NCBI GenBank assembly: GCA_021771715.1
Contig: JAETOO010000004.1
Span: 173,629-237,628, forward strand
Reading direction: 5' to 3'
Source: Oscillospiraceae bacterium
Lineage (GTDB): Bacteria; Bacillota; Clostridia; Lachnospirales; Lachnospiraceae
DNA length: 64,000 bases
Under the pieces are notes generated by a model, which was not told the origin of the DNA, ran no database searches, and saw only the letters and a program-made list of their open reading frames with translations. Below are positions 26,516 through 34,666 of the stretch, piece by piece. Every line of letters begins with the position of its first letter. The first letter of the stretch is position 1. A program made the translations under genes and the position numbers.

Positions 26516-27161
26516 AGTGTATCTCGATGATGCCATGAAGTGCCTTGGCGAAGCGATGGACTATGCGGCAAACAGTTGTCAGATGGACATGGACCGTTTT
26601 CTTGAACTGCTTATCGGCACAGGCTACGCCAAACAATTTGCCGCAGGTGTCCCAAAATATGTGTCGGGTATGTCCGGTACAGAGCTTGTCATGGATGTTC
26701 TCACAAAGTCCGGCACAGCTATTGACTATCCGCAGGCGTCGATCGATTACGACTATTCCCCGCAGTATTGGTGCGGTTGGATCCTGGCGTATTATCAATG
26801 GTACACCGGACGAAGTTTCATGGAAATTCAAAAGCATATCACTATGCGGGAAATCGAGAAGCTCTATCCTACTCTCCACGAAGCATCCGAAAAGAAATTC
26901 GTGGATACGGTCAACCGTAGGATACGCAAAAAGAACCCTCCGACACGGCTGCAGGCGCAGCGAAAAATCAGCGGGTATTCTCAGCGCGAGCTGGCGGAAA
27001 AAGTTGGTGTTAATTTGCGCACTTTACAGCAGTATGAGATTCGTGCAAAGGACATCAACAAGGCTGCGGGCGTAACTCTTTTGTCTCTTGCTAAAGTGCT
27101 CGGCTGTCGCGTGGAAAATCTGCTGGAGTATGATAACAGTGAGATTGAGGAAGGAGAATAA
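26496..27161 (+). CDS. XRE-family protein, predicted antitoxin to DUF3990
   Basis: 222 residues in two parts. The first ~140 contain a conserved helical region with IDYPQASIDYDYSPQYWCGW and YQWYTGRSFMEIQ; the last ~80 are a Cro/C1 helix-turn-helix (YSQRELAEKVGVNLRTLQQYE). An AGGAGG lies nine bases before the ATG at 26496, which overlaps the toxin gene. DNA binding fits the palindromic operator ahead of the pair. The first part probably contacts the toxin; this is inference from gene order. Confidence 0.75.
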   Translation: MIRAYDEVYLDDAMKCLGEAMDYAANSCQMDMDRFLELLIGTGYAKQFAAGVPKYVSGMSGTELVMDVLTKSGTAIDYPQASIDYDYSPQYWCGWILAYYQWYTGRSFMEIQKHITMREIEKLYPTLHEASEKKFVDTVNRRIRKKNPPTRLQAQRKISGYSQRELAEKVGVNLRTLQQYEIRAKDINKAAGVTLLSLAKVLGCRVENLLEYDNSEIEEGE

Positions 27162-27171
27162 ATCGCTCCGC

Positions 27172-27411
27172 TTACCCCGCTTCCGTAAGGGTGAGCGGAT
27201 CTACTATGAAATCATTTCTTGTTGTTTTTATCCATTGTTGCGGCGTCAATGTAACTGCGTTATCCCCTGATTCCGTTTTAAACCTATCGAATTTGATAGG
27301 TTTAAAATGCTTCTCCATCCAGTCCACATATCTTCCATGTACTTTAACGCTTCATATGCCTTATCTATCGTTGTTTCATCTGGATATTCCCACATTCCTA
27401 CTATCTCTTTA
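27172..27411 (-). pseudogene. Frameshifted remnant of an unrecognised gene
   Basis: On the minus strand an open, codon-like frame (VGMWEYPDETTIDKAYEALK) runs from the IS66 end and continues in another frame (HFKPIKFDRFKTESGDNAV, then LTPQQWIKTTR) to a stop at 27172. One lost base near 27330 would join them. I cannot name the family. The perfect 13-bp inverted repeat at 27276-27307 (TTTTAAACCTATC, six bases, inverse) lies inside this remnant. It could also end the toxin-antitoxin transcript coming from the other strand. Confidence 0.45.
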
Positions 27412-27565
27412 GTAACCGCCAAATAATAATGCGGTCAGTCTTAAAATTACCCCAGCCCTTTGCGAGTTGGAGTAATTCACATGCGATTTTTGATAGATTG
27501 AAGTTTTTCACTCCAGGGTGCCAGCTCTGCGAGCTGCTCATCGGTCATATCTTTGTCCGGCCTGC
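27412..27565 (-). mobile_element. IS66-family 3' end remnant
   Basis: On the minus strand it codes DMTDEQLAELAPWSEKLQ, the typical C-terminal end of the IS66 transposase TnpC, followed by about 45 bases that recur almost identically at 38708-38749 and end in GCGGTTAC. That shared segment is probably the element's terminal sequence. The rest of the element is gone. Confidence 0.6.
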
Positions 27566-27633
27566 ATTTTGCGCCGCCGAGCGGACACCGGTGCGTTTAC
27601 GGTCGGACACTCGGCGGTGCCAACGGACAGCAC

Positions 27634-27960
27634 TTAATCGATCACTTTCCGCTCAATCATAACGTTATAATGCTTCGTTACCCGCTTCAGCAGAGAGTTG
27701 GATGAAACCTCGTCCTCCATCAGCATGGATGGCCATGCTTTGGACTCACACTGTGAGCAGATAATACAGCTCCTTGACAACTCATTGCGCTTCTCCAGGA
27801 TATCATACAGCGCCTTTACCTCATCATCTTCCGTGATCGGGTGTAGAAGGAAATCGTCCAGAATCACAAGATCAAGGTTGATAATGGACTTCAGCTTTTT
27901 TTGATACTGCTTATAGGCCGTCTTTCTGACGGCGGCGAGTTCACTTGCAAGATCTTCGCA
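27634..27960 (-). mobile_element. IS21-family istB fragment inserted in the toxin gene
   Basis: About 108 codons match the C-terminal half of the IS21 helper ATPase IstB: LDLVILDDFLLHP (Walker B region), ILEKRNELSRSCIICSQ, SSNSLLKRVTKHYNVMI. The N-terminal half with Walker A and the whole istA gene are missing. It runs in frame with the 29 toxin codons upstream, giving a 137-codon chimera that is unlikely to act. Confidence 0.8.
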
Positions 27961-28047
27961 ATTTCCAGCCTTATTACCTTTGAGATACGGGTCGGGCATA
28001 TCTTCAAAAAATTTATCCTTGATAATATAAAAGCCTGTTTTCTTCAT
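27961..28047 (-). pseudogene. N-terminal stub of a type III toxin (CptN/ToxN superfamily)
   Basis: Only 29 codons remain, beginning MKKTGFYIIKDKFF and ending DPYLKGNKAGN, which I recognise as the start of CptN-like endoribonuclease toxins of type III systems. The frame then turns into istB, so the rest of the RNase, including its RNA-binding surface, is lost. The start has GAGG upstream and stands directly after a hairpin terminator and a 45-nt repeat array, exactly the layout of type III loci (promoter, RNA repeats, terminator, toxin). The toxin name rests on my memory of the family; the context makes it firm. Confidence 0.75.
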
Positions 28048-28066
28048 TTGCCTGTCCTCATTACAG

Positions 28067-28094
28067 AAAAGTCCCTCGCCTTGCGGCGAAGGAC
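28067..28094 (-). terminator. Terminator between antitoxin repeats and toxin stub
   Basis: On the minus strand GTCCTTCGCC and GGCGAGGGAC form a 10-bp stem (one G-U pair) with a GCAA tetraloop, followed by TTTTCTG. In type III systems a leaky terminator here sets a high ratio of antitoxin RNA to toxin mRNA. Confidence 0.85.
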
Positions 28095-28200
28095 TATACT
28101 TTCAACCCAACCATTTATATACCGCATATCGGTCAGCGGTAAACTTTCAACCCGACCATTTATATACCACATATCGGTCAGTGGTAAACTTTCATTGTAC
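28095..28200 (-). ncRNA. Type III antitoxin RNA: 45-nt tandem repeats
   Basis: Two full 45-base repeats (28098-28142 and 28143-28187) plus the start of a third (28188-28194) differ at only a few positions, and several of the changes are paired: CCGC with GCGG becomes CCAC with GTGG, so the ACCGC...GCGGT stem is kept. That covariation supports a folded RNA. In this family each repeat is cut out by the toxin and folds as a pseudoknot that blocks it. The array lies between a strong promoter and a terminator. Confidence 0.8.
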
Positions 28201-28204
28201 CTAC

Positions 28205-28233
28205 ATTCTAGCAAGCACAAAGAGGAAAGTCAA
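28205..28233 (-). promoter_or_regulatory. Promoter of the type III antitoxin RNA
   Basis: On the minus strand TTGACT (28233-28228) and TAGAAT (28210-28205) are exactly 17 bases apart, starting transcription just ahead of the repeats. Confidence 0.8.
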
Positions 28234-28326
28234 TAGGGCTTTCCATTAAAATTTTATGTGAAAATTTTATGCAGAGAGGCACTAATTATTCCCGTTACGC
28301 AGCAAAAGCTGAATTTGAGTGATATA

Positions 28327-28359
28327 AGTGCAAAATATCGCCAACGCCACTTTTGCACT
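28327..28359. repeat. 9-bp inverted repeat
   Basis: AGTGCAAAA and TTTTGCACT flank a 15-base loop in the otherwise empty stretch 28234-28449. It could be a terminator of the gene remnant at 28450 or an old insertion-sequence end. Confidence 0.4.
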
Positions 28360-28449
28360 CTCAAACCCTTATAAAATAAGAGTTCCAGATGCTCTAAAGC
28401 GTAACATTGTTCCGCAACCATATTGTCCGGCAAATATGTATTTGTGTTT

Positions 28450-28605
28450 TTATAATTTTTGTATTTTTTTCAATGCTTTTTGAATATCCTTATAAACCAA
28501 TGGTTGCATACTATTGTCATAACCAGATATATCTGCCTTATGAAGTGCTGAAAGAATATCATTATTTAATTCCGGCTTATACTTTGCAATAATCGGCAGC
28601 AACTT
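28450..28605 (-). pseudogene. About 50-codon C-terminal remnant of an unrecognised protein
   Basis: Minus-strand codons read KLLPIIAKYKPELNN, then ISGYDNSMQPLVYKD and end in KKIQKL with a stop at 28450. The helical, repeat-like pattern suggests the end of a HEAT- or ankyrin-type protein, but I cannot name it. There is no start codon; upstream lies the IS66 left end at 28649, which probably cut the gene. Confidence 0.4.
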
Positions 28606-28793
28606 AATACATTACCTTGCTGTACATCTGTTATGTGTTTTAAATATCGTAAGCGACTAGTTTCAGGGTGGATTCAAAACCCCCGAGAAATCTGCCATAA
28701 TTACAGATGATAGATGCCAGCATTATACTACAGTATCGGCGCTAGATACTATGAAATGCAAGCGTTTTACTATAATTACGGAGGTTTCCTATA

Positions 28794-29190
28794 TTGAAAG
28801 CACAAAGACGCACAATAGAAAAACAATACCAACTTATCATGGAATGCCGCAGCAGCGGTCTTAGACCAATGGTGTACAGAGCATGACATCAATCCTGGCA
28901 CCTTTTACAACTGGGTCAAACGGCTGATGAAAAAAGCCTGTTATGATATCCCATCTGCCACAGGACGTGGCGATTATAGGCCAGCTCCTAAACAGGATGT
29001 TGTAAAGCTTGAGGTGATACCTGATCATTAAAGCTCACTCATTCCATCGGCAGGAAGCACAATTCTTCCTGTAGAAGAAACCGGCTCGGCCATCGAGATC
29101 ATGTTCGGGACTGCTTCATTAAAAATCTCGAATAATGTCGCTCCGGAACTTTTGTCACAGATTCTTAAGACTGTGGCAGGGGCATGCTAG
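28794..29190 (+). pseudogene. IS66 tnpA, frameshifted
   Basis: It starts with TTG after a GGAGG site and reads KAQRRTIEKQYQLIMECRSS, then changes frame to DQWCTEHDINPGTFYNWVKR, the helix-turn-helix part of TnpA. A later stop and another frame change (IEIMFGTASLKI) lead to the end at 29190, overlapping tnpB. At least two frame breaks make it dead. Confidence 0.75.
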
Positions 29191-29540
29191 GGGATATCAC
29201 TGTCGCAAACGAGATCTATGTGATCTGTGGTTATACAGATATGTGCAAATCCATTGATGGATTGTGCGCTGTCATAAAAGACCAGCTGAACATGAATCCT
29301 TCCACCTCAAATGCAATCTATCTCTTTTGCGGCAGACGTAATGACCGGATAAAAGTGCTTCTTCATGAACGCGAAGGATTCGTACTTTTATATAAGCGCC
29401 GTGATGCCAACGTGGGAAAATACCGTTGGCCGCGCAACCGTAATGAAGTAAAACCCATTACATGGAGGCAGTTTGACTGGCTTATGTCAGATCTTGAAAT
29501 CGAGCAGCCAAAGGTAAGAAAAAGTGTCGGAAATGCTTGA
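29184..29540 (+). CDS. tnpB: IS66 accessory protein TnpB
   Basis: 118 residues, intact, with the family core IYVICGYTDMCKSIDGL, AIYLFCGRRNDRIKVLL, GFVLLYKRRD and the ending WRQFDWLMSDLEIEQP. TnpB is required for IS66 transposition together with TnpA and TnpC, but both partners are broken here, so it has no working context. The catalytic role of TnpB is not known. Confidence 0.88.
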   Translation: MLGDITVANEIYVICGYTDMCKSIDGLCAVIKDQLNMNPSTSNAIYLFCGRRNDRIKVLLHEREGFVLLYKRRDANVGKYRWPRNRNEVKPITWRQFDWLMSDLEIEQPKVRKSVGNA

Positions 29541-30250
29541 CCGTGCCCCGCAGAAAATGCTGCAGGAACGTGATGCCAGAGACAGCGAAAAGGACAAGAT
29601 GATCGCTAATCTTCCGGCACAGCTGGACTACTTGAAGACCAAACTTTTTGGCTCCACCAGTGAAATCCGTCATGATCAGCTCCCCGGACAGTTAAATCTG
29701 TTTCATCTGCCTGCAGAGGACGAACCGAAACCAGTGCCCCTTGAGTAAAGGCTCACAAAAAGGCTCGTAAACCGAAAGCAACTTATGATGAGATCTTTGC
29801 TGATCTTCCAACAAAGCTGGAGCGCATTGATTATTACGCGACTACCTATGAGTGCCCGCAATGTAAGGAAACAGAAGATCCCCAATTCATCAAGGATGAA
29901 GGAACCCCCTGCACTGATCCCGGGCAGCTATGTATCGCCAGAACTTGCAGCACATGTAATGTATGATAAATATGTCATGTCCATGCCCTTATACCGTCAT
30001 GAAAAGGATTATACACATCCAGCTGTCCAGTGGTTGTCGGCCGTAAAACTGGCTTTTTAGTGATACCCCAGCCGGGGCAGATGCCAGTATGAAAGTCTAT
30101 TCAATGATAGAAACAGCAAAAGCCAATGAACTCGATCCGCAAAGGTATCTGAGCTTTCTGCTGGAGCATCGTCCAGGTGCTGAAATGTCAGACGATGAGT
30201 TGGAACAGCTTGCCCCATGTAGTGAACTGGCTCAGGAAACTTGTAATTAA
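29524..30250 (+). pseudogene. IS66 transposase tnpC, deleted and frameshifted
   Basis: The N-terminal coiled part (MIANLPAQLDYLKTKLFGST), the zinc-finger part (YATTYECPQCKE), the motif PGSYVSPELAAHVMYDKYV and the C-terminus (DTPAGADASMKVYSMIETAK, then MSDDELEQLAPC) are all there, in different frames. The DDE catalytic core between HPAVQW and DTPAG is deleted. Confidence 0.8.
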
Positions 30251-30271
30251 AATGGAGTGAAATACTCGCAT

Positions 30272-30304
30272 GTCTGACATCCTAGCGTAGGGTGTCAGAT
30301 TTTA
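30272..30304 (+). terminator. Intrinsic terminator at the IS66 3' end
   Basis: TCTGACATCCTA pairs with TAGGGTGTCAGA (one G-U) around a 3-base loop and is followed by TTTTATTT. It stops transcription leaving the insertion sequence toward the convergent defence genes. Confidence 0.75.
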
Positions 30305-30420
30305 TTTATGAGGTACACCCTAAAGCTACGCGTTTACGAATCTGCTAACAACTCATCACTATAATCTTCCTTTCACCCTTGCTGCTCCTTATTTCTTCAA
30401 GGCGCCATTCTAGATACCGC

Positions 30421-30678
30421 TCATTCTACCATACTTCTAAGATCATTAAGATCCATGAGTTGAATCAAGTATTGTTCCTCCTGTGCGAATTTAAATGCCC
30501 CTTTGGTGAAACGTGACGTGGTTACAACTATCACCTTGTCATGATGGTGGACACCTGCTACCACTCTTACAATGCTCACACCTACCGGATTGTTCGGATC
30601 ATATTGTTTACGTTTGTATGTCGTCTTTCGAAATCTTATATTCTCTTCCGCAACGGCTGCAGCGGATAATAGGATCAT
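30421..30678 (-). CDS. Mrr-like restriction endonuclease fragment
   Basis: 85 residues. KRKQYDPNNPVGVSIVR and VIVVTTSRFTKGAFKFAQE are the second half of the Mrr/PD-(D/E)xK nuclease core; the first half, with the conserved Asp, is absent, while a KxK-like active-site lysine may remain. The ATG overlaps the stop of the helicase gene (ATGA), so it is translated as the last gene of the defence operon. It may be a truncated relic, or a small partner protein of the helicase. Confidence 0.6.
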   Translation of the reverse strand: MILLSAAAVAEENIRFRKTTYKRKQYDPNNPVGVSIVRVVAGVHHHDKVIVVTTSRFTKGAFKFAQEEQYLIQLMDLNDLRSMVE

Positions 30679-32612
30679 CTAATAATATCACTGTCTGCGC
30701 TCCGACAATCGTATACTTCCCAACCGACAAAGGCTTTGCCCGAAGCTTCATAGGTTTCTGCTCTCATAGCGACACACAAAAGTTTGCGTGGTCTGCTGAA
30801 ACCAACATAGACACACTTGCGGCTGTAATTGTCAATCCGTGCGGTTCCGACTTTGGTTCCTTTATAATGCGGAATCACCCGTTCCAGATCTGATTTCCTG
30901 TTATTTACCGTTTCCAGATAGAGCGTCGCGTCGTGTGTTTCTCCTTTTACCTTGTGGATCGTACTCACTTGAAGCCTTCTGCCTCTGATTGGATCCAAGA
31001 AAACGTTGCTGCCCTCAGATTTCTTCCTTGCCTCGACCTTATCTTCCATAAAATGCGTGGGCAATCCAGAAAAGGCATCCGCAGGCTTTTCATCAGAACC
31101 AAGCATTGTGTTTATCGCTCTCCTCACCACCTGATCAACAAATTCTCGGTTATATTCAAATAGTTCCAAGAGGTCCAGCACCGCTCCACGATATACGTCA
31201 AAGTACTCTTCGTCGAGCGTTTTCTTGACTGAACTATATGTGAAGGTACTGCCGTCATCATCCTTGCAGTTATGGTACTTCAGAATCCTGACCAGTATCT
31301 TTCTCAATACATTCTCTGCTCTGTAAGCCTTACCTTGCTTTAGCTCCCCGCAAATTGCGTCAATCATGCTCCAATACTTCGTCTCAGCCAATCCACCTGT
31401 GTCCGCCTGAAAGTTCTCCCAGTAATCTCCGATCTTTAACCCTTTGCTGGTCTCTGATTTTATCCAGCCGATAATCTTATACGTACCACCCGGATCATTG
31501 ATTTGATGTTTCTCCAGGAGACTGATAAACATTCCGATTACTTTCTGCCGTGTCGTATCATCAAATACGATGATTGCGGGAACGATGCCGTTACTTCCAC
31601 GGAGCGAAACAATCGGGGATCCGCCACTCCTCAATGGAGTCAGAATATCCGCAATTTCCTGTGAGTATCGATTGGAGGAAGCAATTGTTAAGGCATCTTT
31701 CTCCGGTACCCAGTCCTCCGTCTTGTCTCGATCTGAATTATAAATTGCCTGATCCGGATCGCCGATTCGCATAACAGAACAATGAGTTTTATCAAACACC
31801 AGATCTAATATCCTGCGCTGATTACTGTCACAATCCTGAAACTCATCTATGAAGACAAACCTGAATCTTCTGCTCAGCAGTCCAGGAAGATCCGGCCTCT
31901 TGTCTATTGCCTCAAATGCGTACCGATATGCGTCACTGTACGTGAGCAGTCCCTCATCAATGAGCAGTTGCTGCCTGGCTGATGCATACTGCCGGGCAGA
32001 CGGAGAATCATTCCCTGCTAATCGAGTCTTCTGCTTCTCATGGTATAGATCTCCGTTTGACAGATACAGCCCTTTCACGTAATCCACAATATCTGTAATA
32101 TTATCATTACTCTGCTGGTACCGCTGCCTGATAAAAAAGCGCAGCTTGCTATACTGCTGATGACTGGTCACAGCAGACCACAAATGCTGCGCACACGTCC
32201 TCTCATCCACAACCTGCAAAGGCTCTTTTGTAAGACTTCTCAAATATGGAAATGTGACATAATGATCGATGAAGGTCTGGATTGTGCCTACATAATTCGG
32301 ATAACTCATCAGTCTGTCAGCATAAACCGCAAGTTTTGACTTAATCTCATTTACAGCAACATTCGTATGAGATAAAACGCAGATCCCGGCGCCGTCTTCC
32401 AACGGCATCCGATCAGCTATGATTTTCAGTTTGGCAAGGAGGACCGTTGTTTTCCCGCTTCCCGGGCAGGCCGACACATCGGTAGAATTCCAGAAGCGTA
32501 TCACTTCCTTTGCATCCTCTGCAAAGCTGCATCCTTCCTGCAAAAGCAGCTTTTCAGCCGCATGAATTTCTTCTTCCGACACTTCCCAACTTGCCAACTG
32601 CGCCACCTCCAT
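30675..32612 (-). CDS. gajB: Gabija helicase GajB (UvrD/Rep superfamily 1)
   Basis: 645 residues, longer than the ~490 of the first described GajB. SF1A helicase motifs are in place: Walker A SACPGSGKTT (48-56), LSHTNVAVNEI, Walker B FVFIDEFQDCD, GDPDQAIY, STIHKVKGETHD and YVGFSRPRKLL. In Gabija, GajB acts with the GajA nuclease against phage DNA and is thought to sense DNA ends or use nucleotides. The gene follows gajA after only six bases. The extra length may be an inserted region around residues 380-560. Confidence 0.87.
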   Translation of the reverse strand: MEVAQLASWEVSEEEIHAAEKLLLQEGCSFAEDAKEVIRFWNSTDVSACPGSGKTTVLLAKLKIIADRMPLEDGAGICVLSHTNVAVNEIKSKLAVYADRLMSYPNYVGTIQTFIDHYVTFPYLRSLTKEPLQVVDERTCAQHLWSAVTSHQQYSKLRFFIRQRYQQSNDNITDIVDYVKGLYLSNGDLYHEKQKTRLAGNDSPSARQYASARQQLLIDEGLLTYSDAYRYAFEAIDKRPDLPGLLSRRFRFVFIDEFQDCDSNQRRILDLVFDKTHCSVMRIGDPDQAIYNSDRDKTEDWVPEKDALTIASSNRYSQEIADILTPLRSGGSPIVSLRGSNGIVPAIIVFDDTTRQKVIGMFISLLEKHQINDPGGTYKIIGWIKSETSKGLKIGDYWENFQADTGGLAETKYWSMIDAICGELKQGKAYRAENVLRKILVRILKYHNCKDDDGSTFTYSSVKKTLDEEYFDVYRGAVLDLLELFEYNREFVDQVVRRAINTMLGSDEKPADAFSGLPTHFMEDKVEARKKSEGSNVFLDPIRGRRLQVSTIHKVKGETHDATLYLETVNNRKSDLERVIPHYKGTKVGTARIDNYSRKCVYVGFSRPRKLLCVAMRAETYEASGKAFVGWEVYDCRSADSDIIR

Positions 32613-32618
32613 CCCAGA

Positions 32619-34520
32619 TTACTGCTGCGTAACATATCGAATCGCATCAACAATATACTTAAGATAGCGATCCTTCTCAATCCTCTCCCTAAGCTCACAC
32701 CTCTTCCGATCATCAACCTTGAGCCGATACAAATCAAGATCAAACATCTGCTCCATAGTCAGACCTTCAGGAACCACTGAAATTTCCCAACGAAGTATGG
32801 ATGCAAGGCACTGTGCAACGATTGCCTTCAGGCCACTTTTTCCTTCTCCGTCAAGCATCTGACCATATATCTTATATGCATATTCTGCCTGAGACAAAGC
32901 TTGCCAGCTTTCATCTTCTGCATCAATTTCCTGGTCAGCTCTCTGTATTTTTTGATCCGTCAGTGCGTATTTATCGCTGTTCTTCACTTTCATCCCGTAA
33001 TGAACTGCTTTGTGGAACTCATCACACAGGCATCCCATTGCGAGACAATACTCAAACGTCCATCTCGGCGCAATGAAAGCCTTCACTTCACCAGTGCTAT
33101 AATACCGCTCTTTCTTTACGACCTGTTCTGCCGTCTCATTTTTCCGTACTTCAAACCGGCCAGCCTCATCATATGCCGGCTTTACGTCGCAGTCCGTGAT
33201 TACAGCAACCGGAATGCCGATTGTACTGTCATCCGCCCTCGTGAAAATCCGGGAATACCGGAGAAATGCTGTGCTTCCCACATTAACGATGGACACGCCA
33301 TATTTCTCTAACGGTAATCCAATGATGTCTGCTATCACGGGGATAAGAAGATTCTCTGCGTCTCCCTCCACCATAATAACACCTTTGGCGAAGAAAAGAT
33401 TCGCTTTGGAAGAATCCAGAAAACGCTGCAGAAAGAGATAATCTCCCTTCTCAAGTTTCGTCCTTCCGGGAGTGAGATCATACCCTTTTCCACCCTTTAG
33501 TAAGATCAGGTTCTTCAAATTGATCTTGCTTGCCAGCACAGGGCTGTGTGTCGATATGATGATCTGAATCCCGGATTCGTTGTATTCCTTCTGAAGGTAC
33601 TGAATCAATCGTAATTGCGCCTGTGGATGCAAATGAGCTTCTAATTCTTCGATCAGCGCAAGCCGAAGGCCACCATTATCATCGTGCTGAAGGAGCAGGA
33701 GCTCTGCAGCAATAAAGAGCAGGTTCAGTTCTCCAAGCCCCGGGCGAATCTCTGCTGCGGAGAGCGACAGGCTCTCCAGAATCGATTTCAGCTGAATTGC
33801 GGAGGTTTCAAGCTTCGCGTTGCTAGGTGTGTCTTGCTCATTGAAGGATGTAAGCGTTTCTCGGATCGCCGATAGGATCACTGTTCCGTCCTGTTCTGTA
33901 AAATACCTCTCAATATCCTCATTCGCGGTCTTCAGAATCTCGATCAACCGATGCTCTGCACCATCTTTCATCTTGAATACAGGATGATTGAAAAGAATCT
34001 GCGAAATCCGGGAATTTCTGCCGGAACGCATCTCCCGCTCTGCATCTCGCAGCGGCCGAAGATAAACACACTTGAGCAACTCTCTGGCTTTGCCATCGAG
34101 AACAACACCGTCACTGATCTCTCCGGCTCTCAGTTCTGTAAAAACACGAAATTTTTCCTTCCACGCCCTGTAATGAAGATGTATGTAGTAAGCTGTAGCT
34201 CCAGCAACCATTTTAAACTCCAGAAGCTCTACAAAATTCTTTGCCTCATTCTCTGTAAAGTCCGATAAGGTCAGATCAATCCGGAATTCATTCACCGAGA
34301 TGCCGTCTTCCGTGTAAAAGTCCTCATCAACCACACGAAGATACTCATTGCTCTGAGTCAGAAGCACCAACTTGATTGCATCAATCACTGCACTCTTTCC
34401 GGAATCATTCTCCCCAATCAAAGCATTTAATCCTCTATGGAAGGAAACAGAAAGTCCAGGAGCATCAGATACTGCTTTGAATTTTCTAAAATTATAGAGT
34501 TTGAGTTCTGATATTATCAT
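32619..34520 (-). CDS. gajA: Gabija nuclease GajA (OLD-type ATPase-TOPRIM)
   Basis: 633 residues. ABC-type ATPase: Walker A GENDSGKS (36-43), signature-like GLGELNLLFIAAEL, Walker B LALIEELEAHLHP and H-loop IIISTHSPVLAS. Then a TOPRIM domain with the metal-binding Glu in IMVEGDAENLLIPV and the Asp pair in ITDCDVKP. GajA nicks DNA and is inhibited by normal nucleotide levels; it is released when phage use nucleotides up. The ATG at 34520 is used because AAGGAG lies seven bases before it; a longer frame to 34670 has no ribosome site and overlaps the gene before. Confidence 0.88.
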   Translation of the reverse strand: MIISELKLYNFRKFKAVSDAPGLSVSFHRGLNALIGENDSGKSAVIDAIKLVLLTQSNEYLRVVDEDFYTEDGISVNEFRIDLTLSDFTENEAKNFVELLEFKMVAGATAYYIHLHYRAWKEKFRVFTELRAGEISDGVVLDGKARELLKCVYLRPLRDAEREMRSGRNSRISQILFNHPVFKMKDGAEHRLIEILKTANEDIERYFTEQDGTVILSAIRETLTSFNEQDTPSNAKLETSAIQLKSILESLSLSAAEIRPGLGELNLLFIAAELLLLQHDDNGGLRLALIEELEAHLHPQAQLRLIQYLQKEYNESGIQIIISTHSPVLASKINLKNLILLKGGKGYDLTPGRTKLEKGDYLFLQRFLDSSKANLFFAKGVIMVEGDAENLLIPVIADIIGLPLEKYGVSIVNVGSTAFLRYSRIFTRADDSTIGIPVAVITDCDVKPAYDEAGRFEVRKNETAEQVVKKERYYSTGEVKAFIAPRWTFEYCLAMGCLCDEFHKAVHYGMKVKNSDKYALTDQKIQRADQEIDAEDESWQALSQAEYAYKIYGQMLDGEGKSGLKAIVAQCLASILRWEISVVPEGLTMEQMFDLDLYRLKVDDRKRCELRERIEKDRYLKYIVDAIRYVTQQ

Positions 34521-34666
34521 GATCTGCTCCTTTTCATTGCGCACACTAGCCAAATTTAATAACGAACCATAATAAGGAACAATACTCTTCGACTTACCTG
34601 TGGTTCGCAAAGGAAAATCAGTGGAGCGGAACTCCATTCCGCTTCTGATTCCTCGGTATAAAATAA
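34521..34666 (-). promoter_or_regulatory. 146-base gap between the TIR-STAND gene and gajA with small hairpin
   Basis: On the minus strand AGCGGAA and TTCCGCT form a 7-bp hairpin about 25 bases after the TIR-STAND stop. It has no clear U-tract. A separate promoter for gajAB may follow but no consensus pair is convincing, so the two units may be co-transcribed or independent. Confidence 0.35.

Larger units (their letters stand above)
28649..30337 (+). mobile_element. IS66-family element, internally deleted
   Basis: The left end GTAAGCGACTAGTTTCAGGG (28649) and the inverted right end (ending CGTTTAC at 30337) match at 17 of 22 positions. Between them lie tnpA, tnpB and tnpC in the IS66 order. 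The element is about 1.7 kb, well short of the usual ~2.5 kb, because the centre of tnpC is gone. The flanking 8-mers (TAAATATC and GAATCTGC) do not match, so no target duplication is visible. Confidence 0.8.

Noticed and set aside
27276..27307. Stand-alone terminator of the toxin-antitoxin operon
   Set aside because: The arms are strong but there is no T-run, and the palindrome is part of a coding remnant on the other strand; kept only as a possibility.
28098..28194. CRISPR array
   Set aside because: Two full 45-base repeats are directly joined without spacers and lie between a promoter and a terminator before a toxin start; type III antitoxin RNA explains them better.
28407..28592. 61-codon plus-strand hydrophobic protein
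   Set aside because: Antisense to the clearly coding remnant at 28450-28605; no ribosome site.
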